NCBI GenBank assembly: GCA_001600055.1
Contig: BCIV01000009.1
Span: 838,311 to 902,310, forward strand
Length of the DNA stretch: 64,000 bases
Direction of reading: 5' to 3'
DNA from: Filobasidium wieringae
Lineage: Eukaryota > Basidiomycota > Tremellomycetes > Filobasidiales > Filobasidiaceae
The position numbers and the translations under genes are program-made. The notes beneath the pieces are model-generated. The model was not told the origin of the DNA, did not search any database, and was given only the letters and a program-made list of their open reading frames with translations. Each line of letters opens with the position of its first letter. Within the stretch, counting starts at the first letter, position 1. Positions 11,520 to 22,927 of the stretch are shown piece by piece.

Positions 11520-13271
11520 TTAGAAGACTGTATATCGCATTGAACCGTATTAGTCTAAATATAGTAACGATATACTGATTAGCAACTCACGCAAGTCACC
11601 CATCGAAGCACCTTCTGGTCCAGCAGTCTCCCTCATACCGATCTCCCAATCTATCAAAACAACAACAATCAGTGTTCTTGACCCTCGATCTGGCACGCAG
11701 AGACTCTACTCACAGCTGTAGATGATGGTAACAGCCATCAAGATCCCAGTTCCACTTCCAAGTGCACCCATCATATCCGCAGTGAAACTCAACAATCCCA
11801 AAACTGCTCCTCCAAACGCGGCAGCGGTAGGGATGATCCTCTTCAACTCCTTGTAAATCGAACCCTCCCTATGTCCGGCAATGACGAGCTGCTGGTCCTT
11901 GAGCTGCTTGGCGACTTCACGAGGACCCGATCCGGAAACTTCGATCCAGGTCTTCGAGAAGATGGCACAGGCGGAGACGATGAAGAGGATATAGAGGACG
12001 GTGTGGAGAGGGTCGAGAAGGGCAGAGGTGATCGAACGAGGAGCCGAGATGTAGTAAGCGAGACCCGAAACGGCTTGCAATTGACCCGAAGCTTCCTCCA
12101 TTGGCTATTCACAAGGACGTGCTATATCAGCTTTTCAGTCTTGTAACGCAAAATCGATGTCAGAAACTCACCTCCCAAACACCCAAAAGCTTGACAAACA
12201 AGTTCTTGGGGAACCTGGTGAACAACATCTGACTGACCAAGAACACGTTACTAGTCAAAGCGCTCTCCAGCATGATAGGCATGTTACTAGTGTAGAACAA
12301 TTTGATAGGGTAGTTGGCTCGTACTCCTCGGTTCTTGGCGCTCTTGACGGGGATTTCGAGACGGAATCCTTGCAAGTAGATGATCGCGGCGAAAACGAGG
12401 GCGGTGGAGAGGAGGTTGGTGATGTTGGGTAACCTTTCCCTGTAAAAGGCTTCCTTCAAAGCTCTGGTCTTGTTGGTACCGGTGAACATCAAGTGGAAGA
12501 GAGCGATAACGGCTCCCTCAAACTCGGGTCCCCTGCCGGTGTTGACGGTACGGGGAGAGAACGCCTTCCAAACGATAGATTCACAAATGTTGGTAGCGAT
12601 GAACAAGTTGATACCGGATCCCAAACCGTAGCCCTTTGACAACAGCTCATCCAAGAGCAAGACGATCGAGGCGGCAGCGACGAGCTGGAGGATAAGGAGG
12701 AGGACGACTCCGGCTCCGAGAGAAGCGGGAGGACCATACAGACCGGTCAAGACGTAAACGGTGGCTTGTCCGAAAGCAATGATGAGAGCAAAGACTACGA
12801 ATGAACCTGATCAGCACCCCTCAGTCGAGCCAGACCCAGCTTGACGGGACTAACGTTTCTGAGCCGAGCTGAACAGGACCCTATCCTCCTTCAAACTAAA
12901 GTCCACCTCGATCAACTGAGCACCAGCCAAGAGCTGCATGATCATTCCACTGGTAACGACCGGGGTGATACCCAACTCCATCAACGTTCCTCGGTTACTG
13001 GCCAAGATGACTCTCATCCAGTAGAGAGGATCGGAGCTGTCGGAGGACATGATACCGTAGAGAGGTACTTGGGACATGACCAAGAAGATCAAAAGGGTCG
13101 TAGCGGTCCATAGAGCCTTGTGGTTGAAGGGGATCTTTCTGTCAGGTGCGGTTACTTCGGGCAATATGCCCATAAAGGGTCGGACGAGTTCGAGGAAACG
13201 GACTATGTAAGAGCAGCTCATTAGCATTCAGCTCGTCAAGAGAATCGATCAGCCAAGAACTTACACCCCAT
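11520..13271 (-). CDS. SEC61: Sec61 alpha, translocon pore subunit
   Basis: Ten-helix pore of the ER protein-conducting channel, which moves signal-bearing proteins into or across the ER membrane. Exons on the minus strand: 13271-13265, 13202-12855, 12794-12172, 12104-11714, 11650-11591, 11527-11520. They join to 478 residues, the usual size. The first coding exon is only seven bases (ATGGGGT) and the last only eight (TC TTC TAA). With them the protein starts [19 protein letters not shown] and ends MGDLLF, matching the conserved MGFRFL start and ALLF end of the family; without them neither terminus fits. Other landmarks are the plug/TM2 region [54 protein letters not shown]-like [12 protein letters not shown], and [17 protein letters not shown]. 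Functionally linked to BiP encoded at 28.4-31.1 kb, but the two are not adjacent. Confidence 0.97.
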
Positions 13272-14536
13272 GATGAATCAATACTCAGCCGTCTATAATG
13301 TGTAACGATTGAAGCTGTACTGGACCAAGTAAATCCAGCAGATCAATCTCACAACACTTGACGAGCCTGAGCGTGTCTGTCGTGTCACCAGCAGCAACAT
13401 CCACCCTCCACCCAACTGGCTGGGCAACACGCTGGCGCGGAAGCAAAATCGGGTCCACATGCGGAGAGGTGCGATAGATGGGATAGTTGGGAGCGTCACG
13501 TGGAAGCGCTGGATGATCGCGCTTGCTAGAAAGATGGAGGTGATCAGTGTTTGTGGTGTGTGTGGTGGATATGATGCATTGCTCTGAGCTGGGTCATGTA
13601 GTTGCGTCCTTGCAGTGATCAGAGATCATTGCTGATCACTGATTACTGACTGATTTAAACTTCGGGGGTTCAATCTCGTTCAGGATCTCTTGCCGTATGC
13701 TTTGCCGCAGAAGCAGCCACGTAAGGAGAAAAACGACGCATTATCCTTTCCAAATCTAACTACATCGACCTAGTCAAGATTGAAATGAGCGTACCGGAAC
13801 TTCGGACAGCTCTACCATTCTAGCGGATAGGCGAAGATGGGACTACTTGACTGTTTCGTAAAATAGGATTAGGCGAACGATGTCGCTGCGAGTTACGTTG
13901 AAGGATTGCGGGCGGACAGGTAGCTTCAGTCATCGATGGAATAATATAGGACTTTCAAATCGTTATATAAACCGTTGAGGGACGTACTCCTGACCTGGAC
14001 TAGGGAAGACGTGCTGCTTTCTTTTCTTGTTACCTGAATTACCTATCGATGATTGCTCTTGACTGCCGAACTACTTGCCTGTCGTTGTCCGTGATCAGCG
14101 TGATTACGCGATGCCGAGGAACGCACATTCCTTTCATTTGCGGTAGCTGACAATCCTGCTGACTCCCCCGGCTCTTTCCTGACTCTGCGAGATTCGAGTG
14201 TATCACAACATCGGCTGGTTGATTCTTGGTCTGGTCCATGGTGCTTCTGAAGGAAGAGCAGGCGAGGTGGTACGACGATAACTGCCGAGGAAGATGTCCG
14301 TGTAAAGTAGCCGGCTTGAGTGTATACGTCACGATGCGAATCGCGTACGAGAAGCCCGTTTCAAGGTACAGAACGTTGAGAGGAATGCACTTCTGCACGC
14401 CAAACACATTCTCCCCGCACCGCCGCACGTACATCTCGCCTGCTCTGATAGCTATTTACTCCGACACTTGTCAAGGGCGATCATCTACACCACTCCACTG
14501 GTTACATGGACTGAACAACCAAACGCAACAACAGCC
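13272..14536. other. Divergent intergenic region, SEC61 / OLE1
   Basis: About 1.26 kb upstream of both SEC61 (minus) and OLE1 (plus). Should hold both promoters. There is an imperfect dyad around 13615-13660 built from repeated TGATCA/ACTGA words. Open frames here lack ATG starts and family features; I see no gene. Confidence 0.5.
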
Positions 14537-16658
14537 ATGTCTCGCTCTCATTCTCACTCTCACCACCATCACCACCACCACTCCCATTCTCAATCCTCAA
14601 CACCCGTCGACATCCCCGCCACCCCAATCTGGTGGTCCAACACAATCTTCTTCCTAGGTTTCCACATCGCTGCTCTCTATGGAGTGACTTTCCTCTCCCC
14701 CATCAGCTCGATCGGATGGAAGACCGCCGTCTTATGTTTGTTGAGTTGGCAGGCTGCTAGTTTTGGGTAAGTCAGATCGATTCGAGCATCCACCGGTCGA
14801 TCTGCTTTCTGATCGCTTTTGCTCTTTCCTATTCCTCTCTGCTTGCTTTACCCTGTACCTGCATGCTTGTAACTTTTCTGCAACTTTGGTAATACAGGGT
14901 GACGATAGGTTACCATCGCCTATGGTCTCATAAATCTTTCACCGCGACTTTACCCTTACGAGTCGGGTTAGCTTGGATGGCTTCCCTAGGATTTCAGGGT
15001 TCAGCCAAGTGGTGGGTTCTACGACATCGATTACATCATCGGTCAGTCCCATATTTCCTCCCTCTGAGAGAAACGAACGAGATCGATCTAACCTTGTCCC
15101 TTCGATCTCAACATTCACGCTGAATTAGATTCACGGACGACCCAATCCATGATCCCTATTCGGCCACAAGGGGACTCTGGTTCGCTCATTGTGGTTGGAT
15201 CTTCCGAAAGCCCACTTATACTCGTATGAAGTTGATCGAGAAGGACGATCTGGAAAGTGATATCGGTTCGTCCCCGTTCTCTTCTGGCTTAAAACGTTTC
15301 AGTCCTTTTGAACATCACTTTTCATACCGGACATACAGTTGTCAGACTTCAACATCGATATTTCGTCCCCATCGCGCTCTTCTCAGGGCTCATCATGCCC
15401 ACTTTAATAGCCCATTGGGGTTGGGGGGATGCTATGGGTGGATACGTATGGGGAGGATTAGTCGCTAGACTATTGATCTGGTGAGTCTCCCTCCTCCTCA
15501 TTCATTTCAATCCCGATCGAGACGGTCAGAGGGATTGATTCTATTCTTGATTCTTGATTTGGGAAATAGGCATACGACGTTCTGTATCAACTCGTTGGCT
15601 CATTGGGCCGGGTTACAGCCTTATACTGAAGAGGTCACTGCAAGGGGGAACTACGTGAGTTCGAGCTTGGTTCCCGTTTTGTTTGATCGAGATGGACTGA
15701 TGTGGGCTATGGAATAGTTGTTGGCGTTACTTACTAGTGGAGAGGGAAACCATAAGTGAGTTCTATCACTGGGATGATGTTCAAGGAGTATGGGCGCGTT
15801 GTTAACCTGAATCCATGGCGTTTAGTTTCCATCACCTCTTCCCTGCTGATTTCAGGAATGGGCCTCATCCTCAGTACGACGTTCTCTACTATCGAGTCTC
15901 GCGCCAAATACTGACTGACTGACTGTTTGTCGTCATCTTGCAGAGACTGGGACCCAACCAAGTGGATCATCTGGGTGTTACACACCTACACGCCCCTTGT
16001 TCCCACCATCAAACGGACCTCTAATCACGACATAAACAAAGCCCGAGCTCATGTTCATCGATTGCAAGCCGAACGATTGACCGCTGGAGTTCCAGCTGAT
16101 GAGATCGCCAAGCACGATCATGAGTTGCCGGAGATGACTTTGGACGAGGTCATGACGGGGATCGCGGAGAGGGGTGAGACGTTATTACTCATTGATGAGT
16201 TTATCGTGGATGTGACGGATTACTTGGAAGATCATGTAAGTCCAGGGTCGTTACCTCCAATGTAAAGTCTACACTGCTGACCTCGACCGATCTCTCCATA
16301 GCCTGGAGGTGCCAACCTACTCAAAACCTGGTCCATTCGAGCTCAAGCGGGTGAAACGTTGGATATGAGCCGGAAAGCCTATAAACATAAGCAACACGCG
16401 AAAAGCCCTGCCTCTATCGATTCGGGGTACGAATCTACCAGCGGGACCAGCGGTTCTTCATCACCGACCTTTGATGATCAGGATTCCACCTTCCCCAGTC
16501 AAGAACAAGTCGATGTGGAAAAGGTTCAGGCGAGGTTGTTAAAGGACGCTACGAAACCTTTCTTCGGTCAAATTAACAATCACTCTCAGGCGGCAAAGGA
16601 GAAGATGAGGTGTTTGAGAGTAGCTAGACTGAAGACGGACGAGGGGGTGGATATTTGA
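14537..16658 (+). CDS. OLE1: Delta-9 fatty-acid (stearoyl-CoA) desaturase with cytochrome b5 tail
   Basis: ER-membrane enzyme that puts the first double bond into palmitoyl- and stearoyl-CoA. Nine exons, 14537-14766, 14898-15041, 15129-15265, 15339-15480, 15570-15654, 15718-15755, 15826-15873, 15944-16235 and 16302-16658, close to 490 residues. The three diiron histidine boxes are intact: HRLWSH at about 83-88, HRLHH at about 120-124, and HNFHH at about 258-262; the second and third are each made or bordered by exon junctions. The C-terminal half has the fused cytochrome b5 electron donor with the haem-ligand motif EDHPGG (His about 372). The N terminus is unusual: a natural Ser-His/poly-His run (SHSHSHHHHHHHSHS) within the first 20 residues, before WWSNTIFFLGFH starts the first membrane helix. 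The C-terminal Ser-rich stretch after the b5 core (ASIDSGYESTSGTSGSSS) is low complexity. Confidence 0.96.
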
Positions 16659-17043
16659 TGCAAGAGCGAATTAGATGGGATACCTCGTGATGGAAGGAAT
16701 ATAGACGAACGGATCGGATACGGACTTTAGGTGGTTCTCGAAATCGCCATATCTCTTTTTCTACCTCTCGCTTATAGATGGAATGGAGGACAAACAACCA
16801 CGCTCTCTCAAATTGGCTTGATTATTTTGTATTTGAAACTTATTTACCTCGCTTCGTATGTCGGCAACGAGCGGATTAAAGGCGCGTACGCGGAAAGAGA
16901 GAACGGATGAACTGGACACGGTTCGAATTTTACGATGAAAACGACTGCTACCTGATAGATGATGTAATTCTGCGTGCAATACTCTCGCTAAATGGACTAT
17001 ATGTTTGGAATACAATTGATGTTCACGTCTTTACATCCTGTCC
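16659..17043. other. Convergent intergenic region, OLE1 / SPT6
   Basis: About 385 bp between the OLE1 stop and the SPT6 stop on the other strand. Contains only 3'-UTR-like AT-rich sequence; no gene seen. Confidence 0.5.
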
Positions 17044-20000
17044 TCATCGACCTTCCGCAATCATTCGACTGTAGCCAGACACGACAGGTTCGTCAATCGA
17101 AATGTCCTCAGATTCCGTAAATCGAAACTCACGCTCGTTCTGGGTTCATACCGCTTGCTGGCATGGGGGGTCTAAATCCAGCGGGTGGGTGGGGTGGCAA
17201 CGTTGGTGGCGGCATGTCCCCTGCGAATCTTGGGGGTGGCATACCCGGCCGACTACCGCCAAAAGGTGTTGCTGCACCGTCTAGAAAATCGGGATAGATG
17301 AGTGCTCATTCTGGAAGCTTTGGTCAAGGTGTGACTCACAAGGATTGTAGCCCCCTCCCGTATCTAGAGGATCGGATTATGAAAAGACGGTTAAGACTCG
17401 CACAATCACCATGAGCAGGACGTGTCGGCTTACAAGGATCGTTGGGCATTCCCATAGGCGTGCCCATACCAGGTGGACGGTAGGCCGGCGCCTGCTGCGG
17501 TGTGGCCATACCAGGTGGACGATATGGCGATGCCACTGCTGAGAAATGCTGCAGATGTGGTGGCATCGGCGTCCGGCCACCTAAGCCTGCTGCAGGCGTT
17601 CGCGCGACTCCAGGCGTTCTGCCTCCCACAGCAGGGGTTCTGGCCCCTCCTGGAGTACGCCCTCCATACCGTGGGGTCTGGGCTCCGATAGGCTCCCGTT
17701 TTTGCTTCTCCAGCTTTTGCATATATTGCAGCTTGAATGCATTGCACAACTCCATCATCCCGGGAAGCTCCGCCTGGAACAGTTTGTACGAGGTTGGCAC
17801 GATCTGAACAGGCTGCGAAATGGTGTCTCGCACATTAATCGATCATTCGGGATGACTCAACGCGTTGGTTTGACTCACCCATGTTTGAATCGTCCCACCT
17901 TGCTGAGGTGCGCGGCTCATGAATGAAAGCTTGGCCCATCCGGGGCGGCGACTATCCAAAGAGAATCCGTATGCTGACTGGCCTGGTCGAGCCAACACTT
18001 GTTGGGTAAGATACAGTTCTGCATAAATCGAGCGAAATGAGAAATCCAAGCACAAGGATCTCCCGCCGATAGCGCTTACCCAATTCAGCTTCTGGCTTGT
18101 ACTTTTCGTGATTGGTCAGTGCGTCAATCTTTCGTGCGATGGCTCCGACATGGCTGATGATCAGTTCGTCCAGGTCTGAATAGATGAGCGGAGATTCCTT
18201 GTCGGGATCTCCAATGTAAAGCGCTCGCCCGAGCTCGCTATCGCTTGGCTTGTCAAGTTCAGTCACATCTGGAGATTGCCCATGATGATGAGCTCGGTTT
18301 GACAGAACAGGTAAGGCACTATGACTGACCTATATGTTGATATATGCCGTCATCTACTTTCCAGGTCACAGCAATATGGTCGAACCCATGTGAGGAAGGT
18401 CGGATGACAACGTCACCCCTATGCTTCTGCTCCAGTAAAGTTTCTGCTTGCACTTTGTTTACGTGTTTCCAAGCAGGGTGATCAATAACTCGAGGAAGAC
18501 CAGCCTCACGGACTCTCTTTTGCTTTTCCATAGCGATCTTGTCAACCGCCTCAGCATCGTCGGCGAAATTAGGTCCTCGATTTTGTTTACGTGCTTGGTC
18601 TAGGGCTGCTGCCACATCTGAGTGTCGCACACTTAACTCGACGTAAAGATCGTTTGGTCGGAGCAGAACTACTACACCCCGTACAGCTTGAGACTTAGTG
18701 ACGATGTCTCGTGCGTCTTGAGCACCGTCAGCAAGGTATTGAAGTGGTATTTCTCCGGTCATACCAGAGTCCAGCTTGATGAAAGCAGCATCCCGCTTCA
18801 CTGCTGATACGTGAGCAGTAACAATCTTTCCACTCCCAACGGTGTCAAGCGTTTCTCCCGTAAGCATGCGTAAAACATCGTGTTCATCCGGCTCGATGAA
18901 ACGTCTTCTAGAATCCTGATACGGTTCGGCTAGTTCGCCGACTGTATAGTTGAGGAGGACTCTCTGCGGGGTACCTTTTCGTCGCTGAACTTCCTCAGCA
19001 AAAGCTTCGATATCCAAACCGTTCATCCTTTGGCCTACACGTCCCTCGGACCAGAGCTGTAGAACAGCTATGGAAGGGTTCTGTTCCTGCGCATCCTCCG
19101 GGTCTAATTGCAAGACATTTTCAACGATTTCGTGTGCTAGCCCGTAATCACTGGGATGAATCCGAGTGTGATCCAAGGGATCCGGACCGTCTACATCATG
19201 GCGGTTGTTGTCTATATCGTTGGCTTCGAGATGCGGGTGTACGATGTACAAAAAGCTGGCGGCGTTAACGGTGATTTGAGCACCGAGATGTGCATCTATG
19301 AGCAGACGTTTTCTATTGGCTAAGCTTCCGCCCTAAGCATATATTCGGGCTTAAATTAGCTGGTGTTCGACCCCACGTCACCGCCAGGCCCTACTTACCT
19401 GCCGGGTGATACTTTTTACAAGGGCTTCTGCTTTTCGGGGTCCCAGTCCGGCAACGAACGGCAACATCTTTTGAAGATAAGCATCCTTCACAGCAAGGTT
19501 GATATCGACGCCCACGGCGTTGACTACGTTGACCAGTGCCCGCTCGAGGCATTGTAGTAGACGCTCTTGTGAGATCTGTATCAGTGCGCGGCAACACGGT
19601 AATCAAGTCGTATTCTCACTCATGAGCAACTTTCTCAACTTACCAATGCTTGGTTTTTGTCATTATAGCTGACCGCTGTAATATCAGCCCCAAGAGCGCA
19701 GTACTCGTTGAGGGGGTCCTGAACATATCGGGCTAGAGCCAGGGCATATCTGGCATTCGGAGGCCATGCTGGATTTTCTTGGATGGCACGTGCAGAATTC
19801 ATATAGAGCCTTGCTACCTCATCCTGCACATAGATCAACCGCGTCTGCCGTTGAGATATAGCATCCAGGTATTCCTGAGCGGCTAAGTCAGACATCCCTT
19901 GTGGCATTCCGTCGCTGCCAAGCCGTTTCGCTGCTAGATTTTTCAGGATCGCATCAGTGTCCGTTCGCAGTCTGTGGGTTTCCGCAGTGAACCCTCCAAT

Positions 20001-22648
20001 AGCGATCACATCTGGCTTCCGTTCTTCTATCAAACTCTCAAAGTCGGTTAGATCTTGCGGATTGTTCAAGGTATCGAATTTGCTTTGGCTGTCGATTTGT
20101 CCCTTGGCATTTAGGAATACTGCCATGATTGCCTCCTGTCCTCCTCTACCAAAGCTCATAGCGAGGACGCTGACAGAGTTTCCGTCTATCGACCCATAAG
20201 GCTGCACATCGACTCGCTGACAATTGCATGAGCAATTAATCAGTGTTAAACATCTCGATAATCGATCGATCTCGCACTAACCTGCTCAAGCATTGCTTGT
20301 GCCCTTTGACAGATTGCATCTTCACTCGCTTGCTTCAAGTCGTCTTTTAGCCACTCTATAGCTCTGGGCATCAAAATCTTGTCAAACGCATGCTCGACAA
20401 TTTCATGTCGTATCTTGGACCATGTGCCTGCAATGAGGTCTCCGCTCTCTGCCTCAGAGTCGTAGATTCGAAGCCAGTTCTCAACGAATCTCGCCTTTTC
20501 ATCCTCTTCGATACTCAAATGTATCTCAAGCAACCCCTCAGCCTCTGCAGCGAGCATTTGCGTGAACACTCCCATGCATTGCGAGACAGGAGTCCAATTT
20601 AGGTACTTGAAGCTCTGAAATTGAAACAATGTTAGGTTTCGCCCATGTCATCGGGGGCAAGCCCACTCACATAATACATATGCTCATCGTCAATTTTCGA
20701 TTTTCCCTTCTCTGTGGGACGGGTGTGAATCAAAGCACCATCTTTGGCCTTCTGCCGCACCAATTCTCGAAGAAGAGGATCGCATCCGAACTCCTGGATA
20801 AGCAAGCGCTTCGCAGCTGATGCGCATAAGCCGGGTCAGCGACAGTACAACGCCTAACAGGTGAGATGTCGTACCTTTCACAACGTCTTGCGCGACATAC
20901 AAGGCATCAGGTGGCGATATGAATTGTTCAGCCAGATCTAATGGTACGACATCCGGATTTGTAGACCTTGCGGGACCCTGTCCGTTCGTCAAGTAAGTAG
21001 ATACGACTGTAGGTGCTAGACCGAACCTCTAGAAAAGAGTTCAGCATTTGGCCGTAGTAGGCTATATCCTTGAAACCGTCTCACCTCGACGAATTCTCCA
21101 AGAGCGCCTTCGTGCTTAACACGTTTTATGATTGCACCGCCGGCTCGCTTGCGATCCGTGACTCTTCCCTCGGCTTCCTTAACAGCGTTGACCAACTTGG
21201 GATATCTAAGATCCAGCCATTCCAAAGCCTCGTTTCCTGCTTCGAGGCTCTGGCTGGCGGAACCATCTGGCACTCCTAGAACCTTCTCCTCAAAGTAGTC
21301 GTCAGAAAAGGTACCATCCAGCTCTTTCATCGAAGAGTAAAGTTTTTGAACCACAGCACGCTTCTGATGGATTGCTCGATATCGTAGCCCCAGATCGTAA
21401 CACCTCCACAGATCCTCTTTGCCCAGTAGGACGGTCCTACCGAAGAAATCTATAAAAGCATCCGCTCGATGCCGGTGCAGATACGGAACTTCTAAATGCT
21501 CGATGAACAGTCCTTGCAATGCAGCTTTCACTGCGTTTTCAAACTCTGACTTGATCTGCTCTGGCAACCGGTTGTCCTGCTCTCTAAAGCCTCGACTCCA
21601 CATTTGACTGGCCTCACTAATTCGACCAGCGACCCAAGTTACAGCGGGATCAAGTGGTGGGAATTCTTGAATCTCGGCATACACTGGGTTCGTTGATAGG
21701 GTTGAGCTTGAGAATTGGTGTCGTTCAGGGATATCCGTGACTCGTATGTCATGGTCGATTGGAAGCAAGAATCTGTCTGCCATTTCTGTGGGCTCAAAGA
21801 TCTATGGGTTTACTCGTATCGATCGTCAATGTTGTTCAGCGAAGGCAAAAATCGCGGCTCACATCCTCCATCCTGACACTCCCTTTAGTAGCGAGCTTCT
21901 CTTCTGCCTCCAGCGCTGCAGCATATTCGTCTCCGTCCCCGAAAATATCTTCAAGCTCAGCTCGAGTCCTGTGGTATTGACATCAGTCACACCTCCTGAT
22001 ACCGCGTACATCACTGCTCACTGTTGGTCTGCTCCAGAATTGATTCTGATCTTCTTGGAATTCGCTCGCTTAGCCTCCTTTTTCTGTCTGCGCAACTCAG
22101 CTCGAGCTTCATCATCCATCTCTTCTTCTTCGTCTTCTTCTATAAAATCATCCATGTCGTCTTCCTCTCCGTCATATATTCTCTCTCCCCGGGATGCTGT
22201 TCGATCGTTGAACATATCGTTGAGTGTCGGCAGCTCATCTTCAGAGGAACCTCTTCGCTTCAGCCTCTTGAGATCTCGATCTGCTGTACTGCTGGCAGCT
22301 CGTCTTCCCCCGGTATTTTCTGTTATGAGCTCCAAATCATCCTCATCCAGCGCATCAGCCTCAGCTAAGTATCCGAGGCGCAACGGCTTAGCTCTGTTTA
22401 CTATGGATAGGATACGTTTTGAATTTACCTCTCTTCCTCTTCTTGTGCTTGCGCCGTCTTCGGCGCTTTTCTTCTGGATCCAGATCCTCGTCTTCATCAT
22501 CATCTTCATCCACAATGAAGCCAGCTCGGATACGAGCAGCTTCCTCCTCATCGTCCTCCTCCTCTTCAGAAGAATCTCCTTCGTTAGGATCACCATGCAT
22601 CCTCAAGTCCTCTCCTCCTTCCGAGTCCGAGCCGGCTGGGGAGGACAT
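17044..22648 (-). CDS. SPT6: Transcription elongation factor / histone chaperone Spt6
   Basis: Histone chaperone that travels with RNA polymerase II. Sixteen exons on the minus strand: 22648-22429, 22364-22022, 21968-21863, 21801-21085, 21028-20875, 20816-20671, 20614-20282, 20216-19644, 19575-19399, 19332-18330, 18268-18080, 18018-17879, 17812-17434, 17363-17340, 17280-17133, 17068-17044; these close to 1558 residues. Domains in order: long acidic N terminus (MSSPAGSDSEGGEDL, then Asp/Glu runs and a basic RRRRRKHKKRKR patch), LEDIFGDGDE, the core with DDEHMYYSFKYLNW, YqgF-like region (DVIAIGG), helix-hairpin-helix (LPFVAGLGPRKAEALV), S1 domain (GSGKIVTAHVSAVK), tandem SH2 (HPAWKHVNKVQAE, GDVVIRPSS, DDGIYQHIDV), and a Pro/Gly/Thr tail with GGRTP and RPPGM repeats. 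The last intron (17069-17132) begins inside a GCG-TGA codon pair, so intron retention ends the protein at NPERA; splicing adds RMIAEGR. Confidence 0.95.
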
Positions 22649-22927
22649 GTTTGTTATAGACTGGAGTTATATCAATGGCAATTCAACCAGATAGCTGGAA
22701 GTCTTGAACCAGCAACCAGTACAGTTCTGCCATGTGACCCTAATTACAAGCCGACTTAGCCAGGAGTTGTAACTGGCACTCTTATCATTTTGTCAAGGGG
22801 GCGCGTGTTGACGTGTAATATAATGTTCATGCTCAGGGGTATCTATCTATATCGAACAAGGCTGAATACAAGTTGCAAGTTGGAATCTATAGATACATCA
22901 TCCTATACTATCCTGTTTTTATTCCTT

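Noticed and set aside
13600..13690. Possible tRNA or structured RNA near GGGTTCAATC
   Set aside because: No acceptor stem or anticodon arm could be paired around the T-arm-like string.
14039..14434. 131-codon minus-strand frame upstream of OLE1
   Set aside because: Starts at a non-ATG codon, lies in the shared promoter region and shows no family pattern.
22401..22428. 28-nt intron between SPT6 exons 1 and 2
   Set aside because: It keeps frame and has GT-AG, but is too short. A 64-nt intron (22365-22428) with the same donor and acceptor ACTTAG also keeps frame and gives the conserved ALDEDDLELI start of exon 2.
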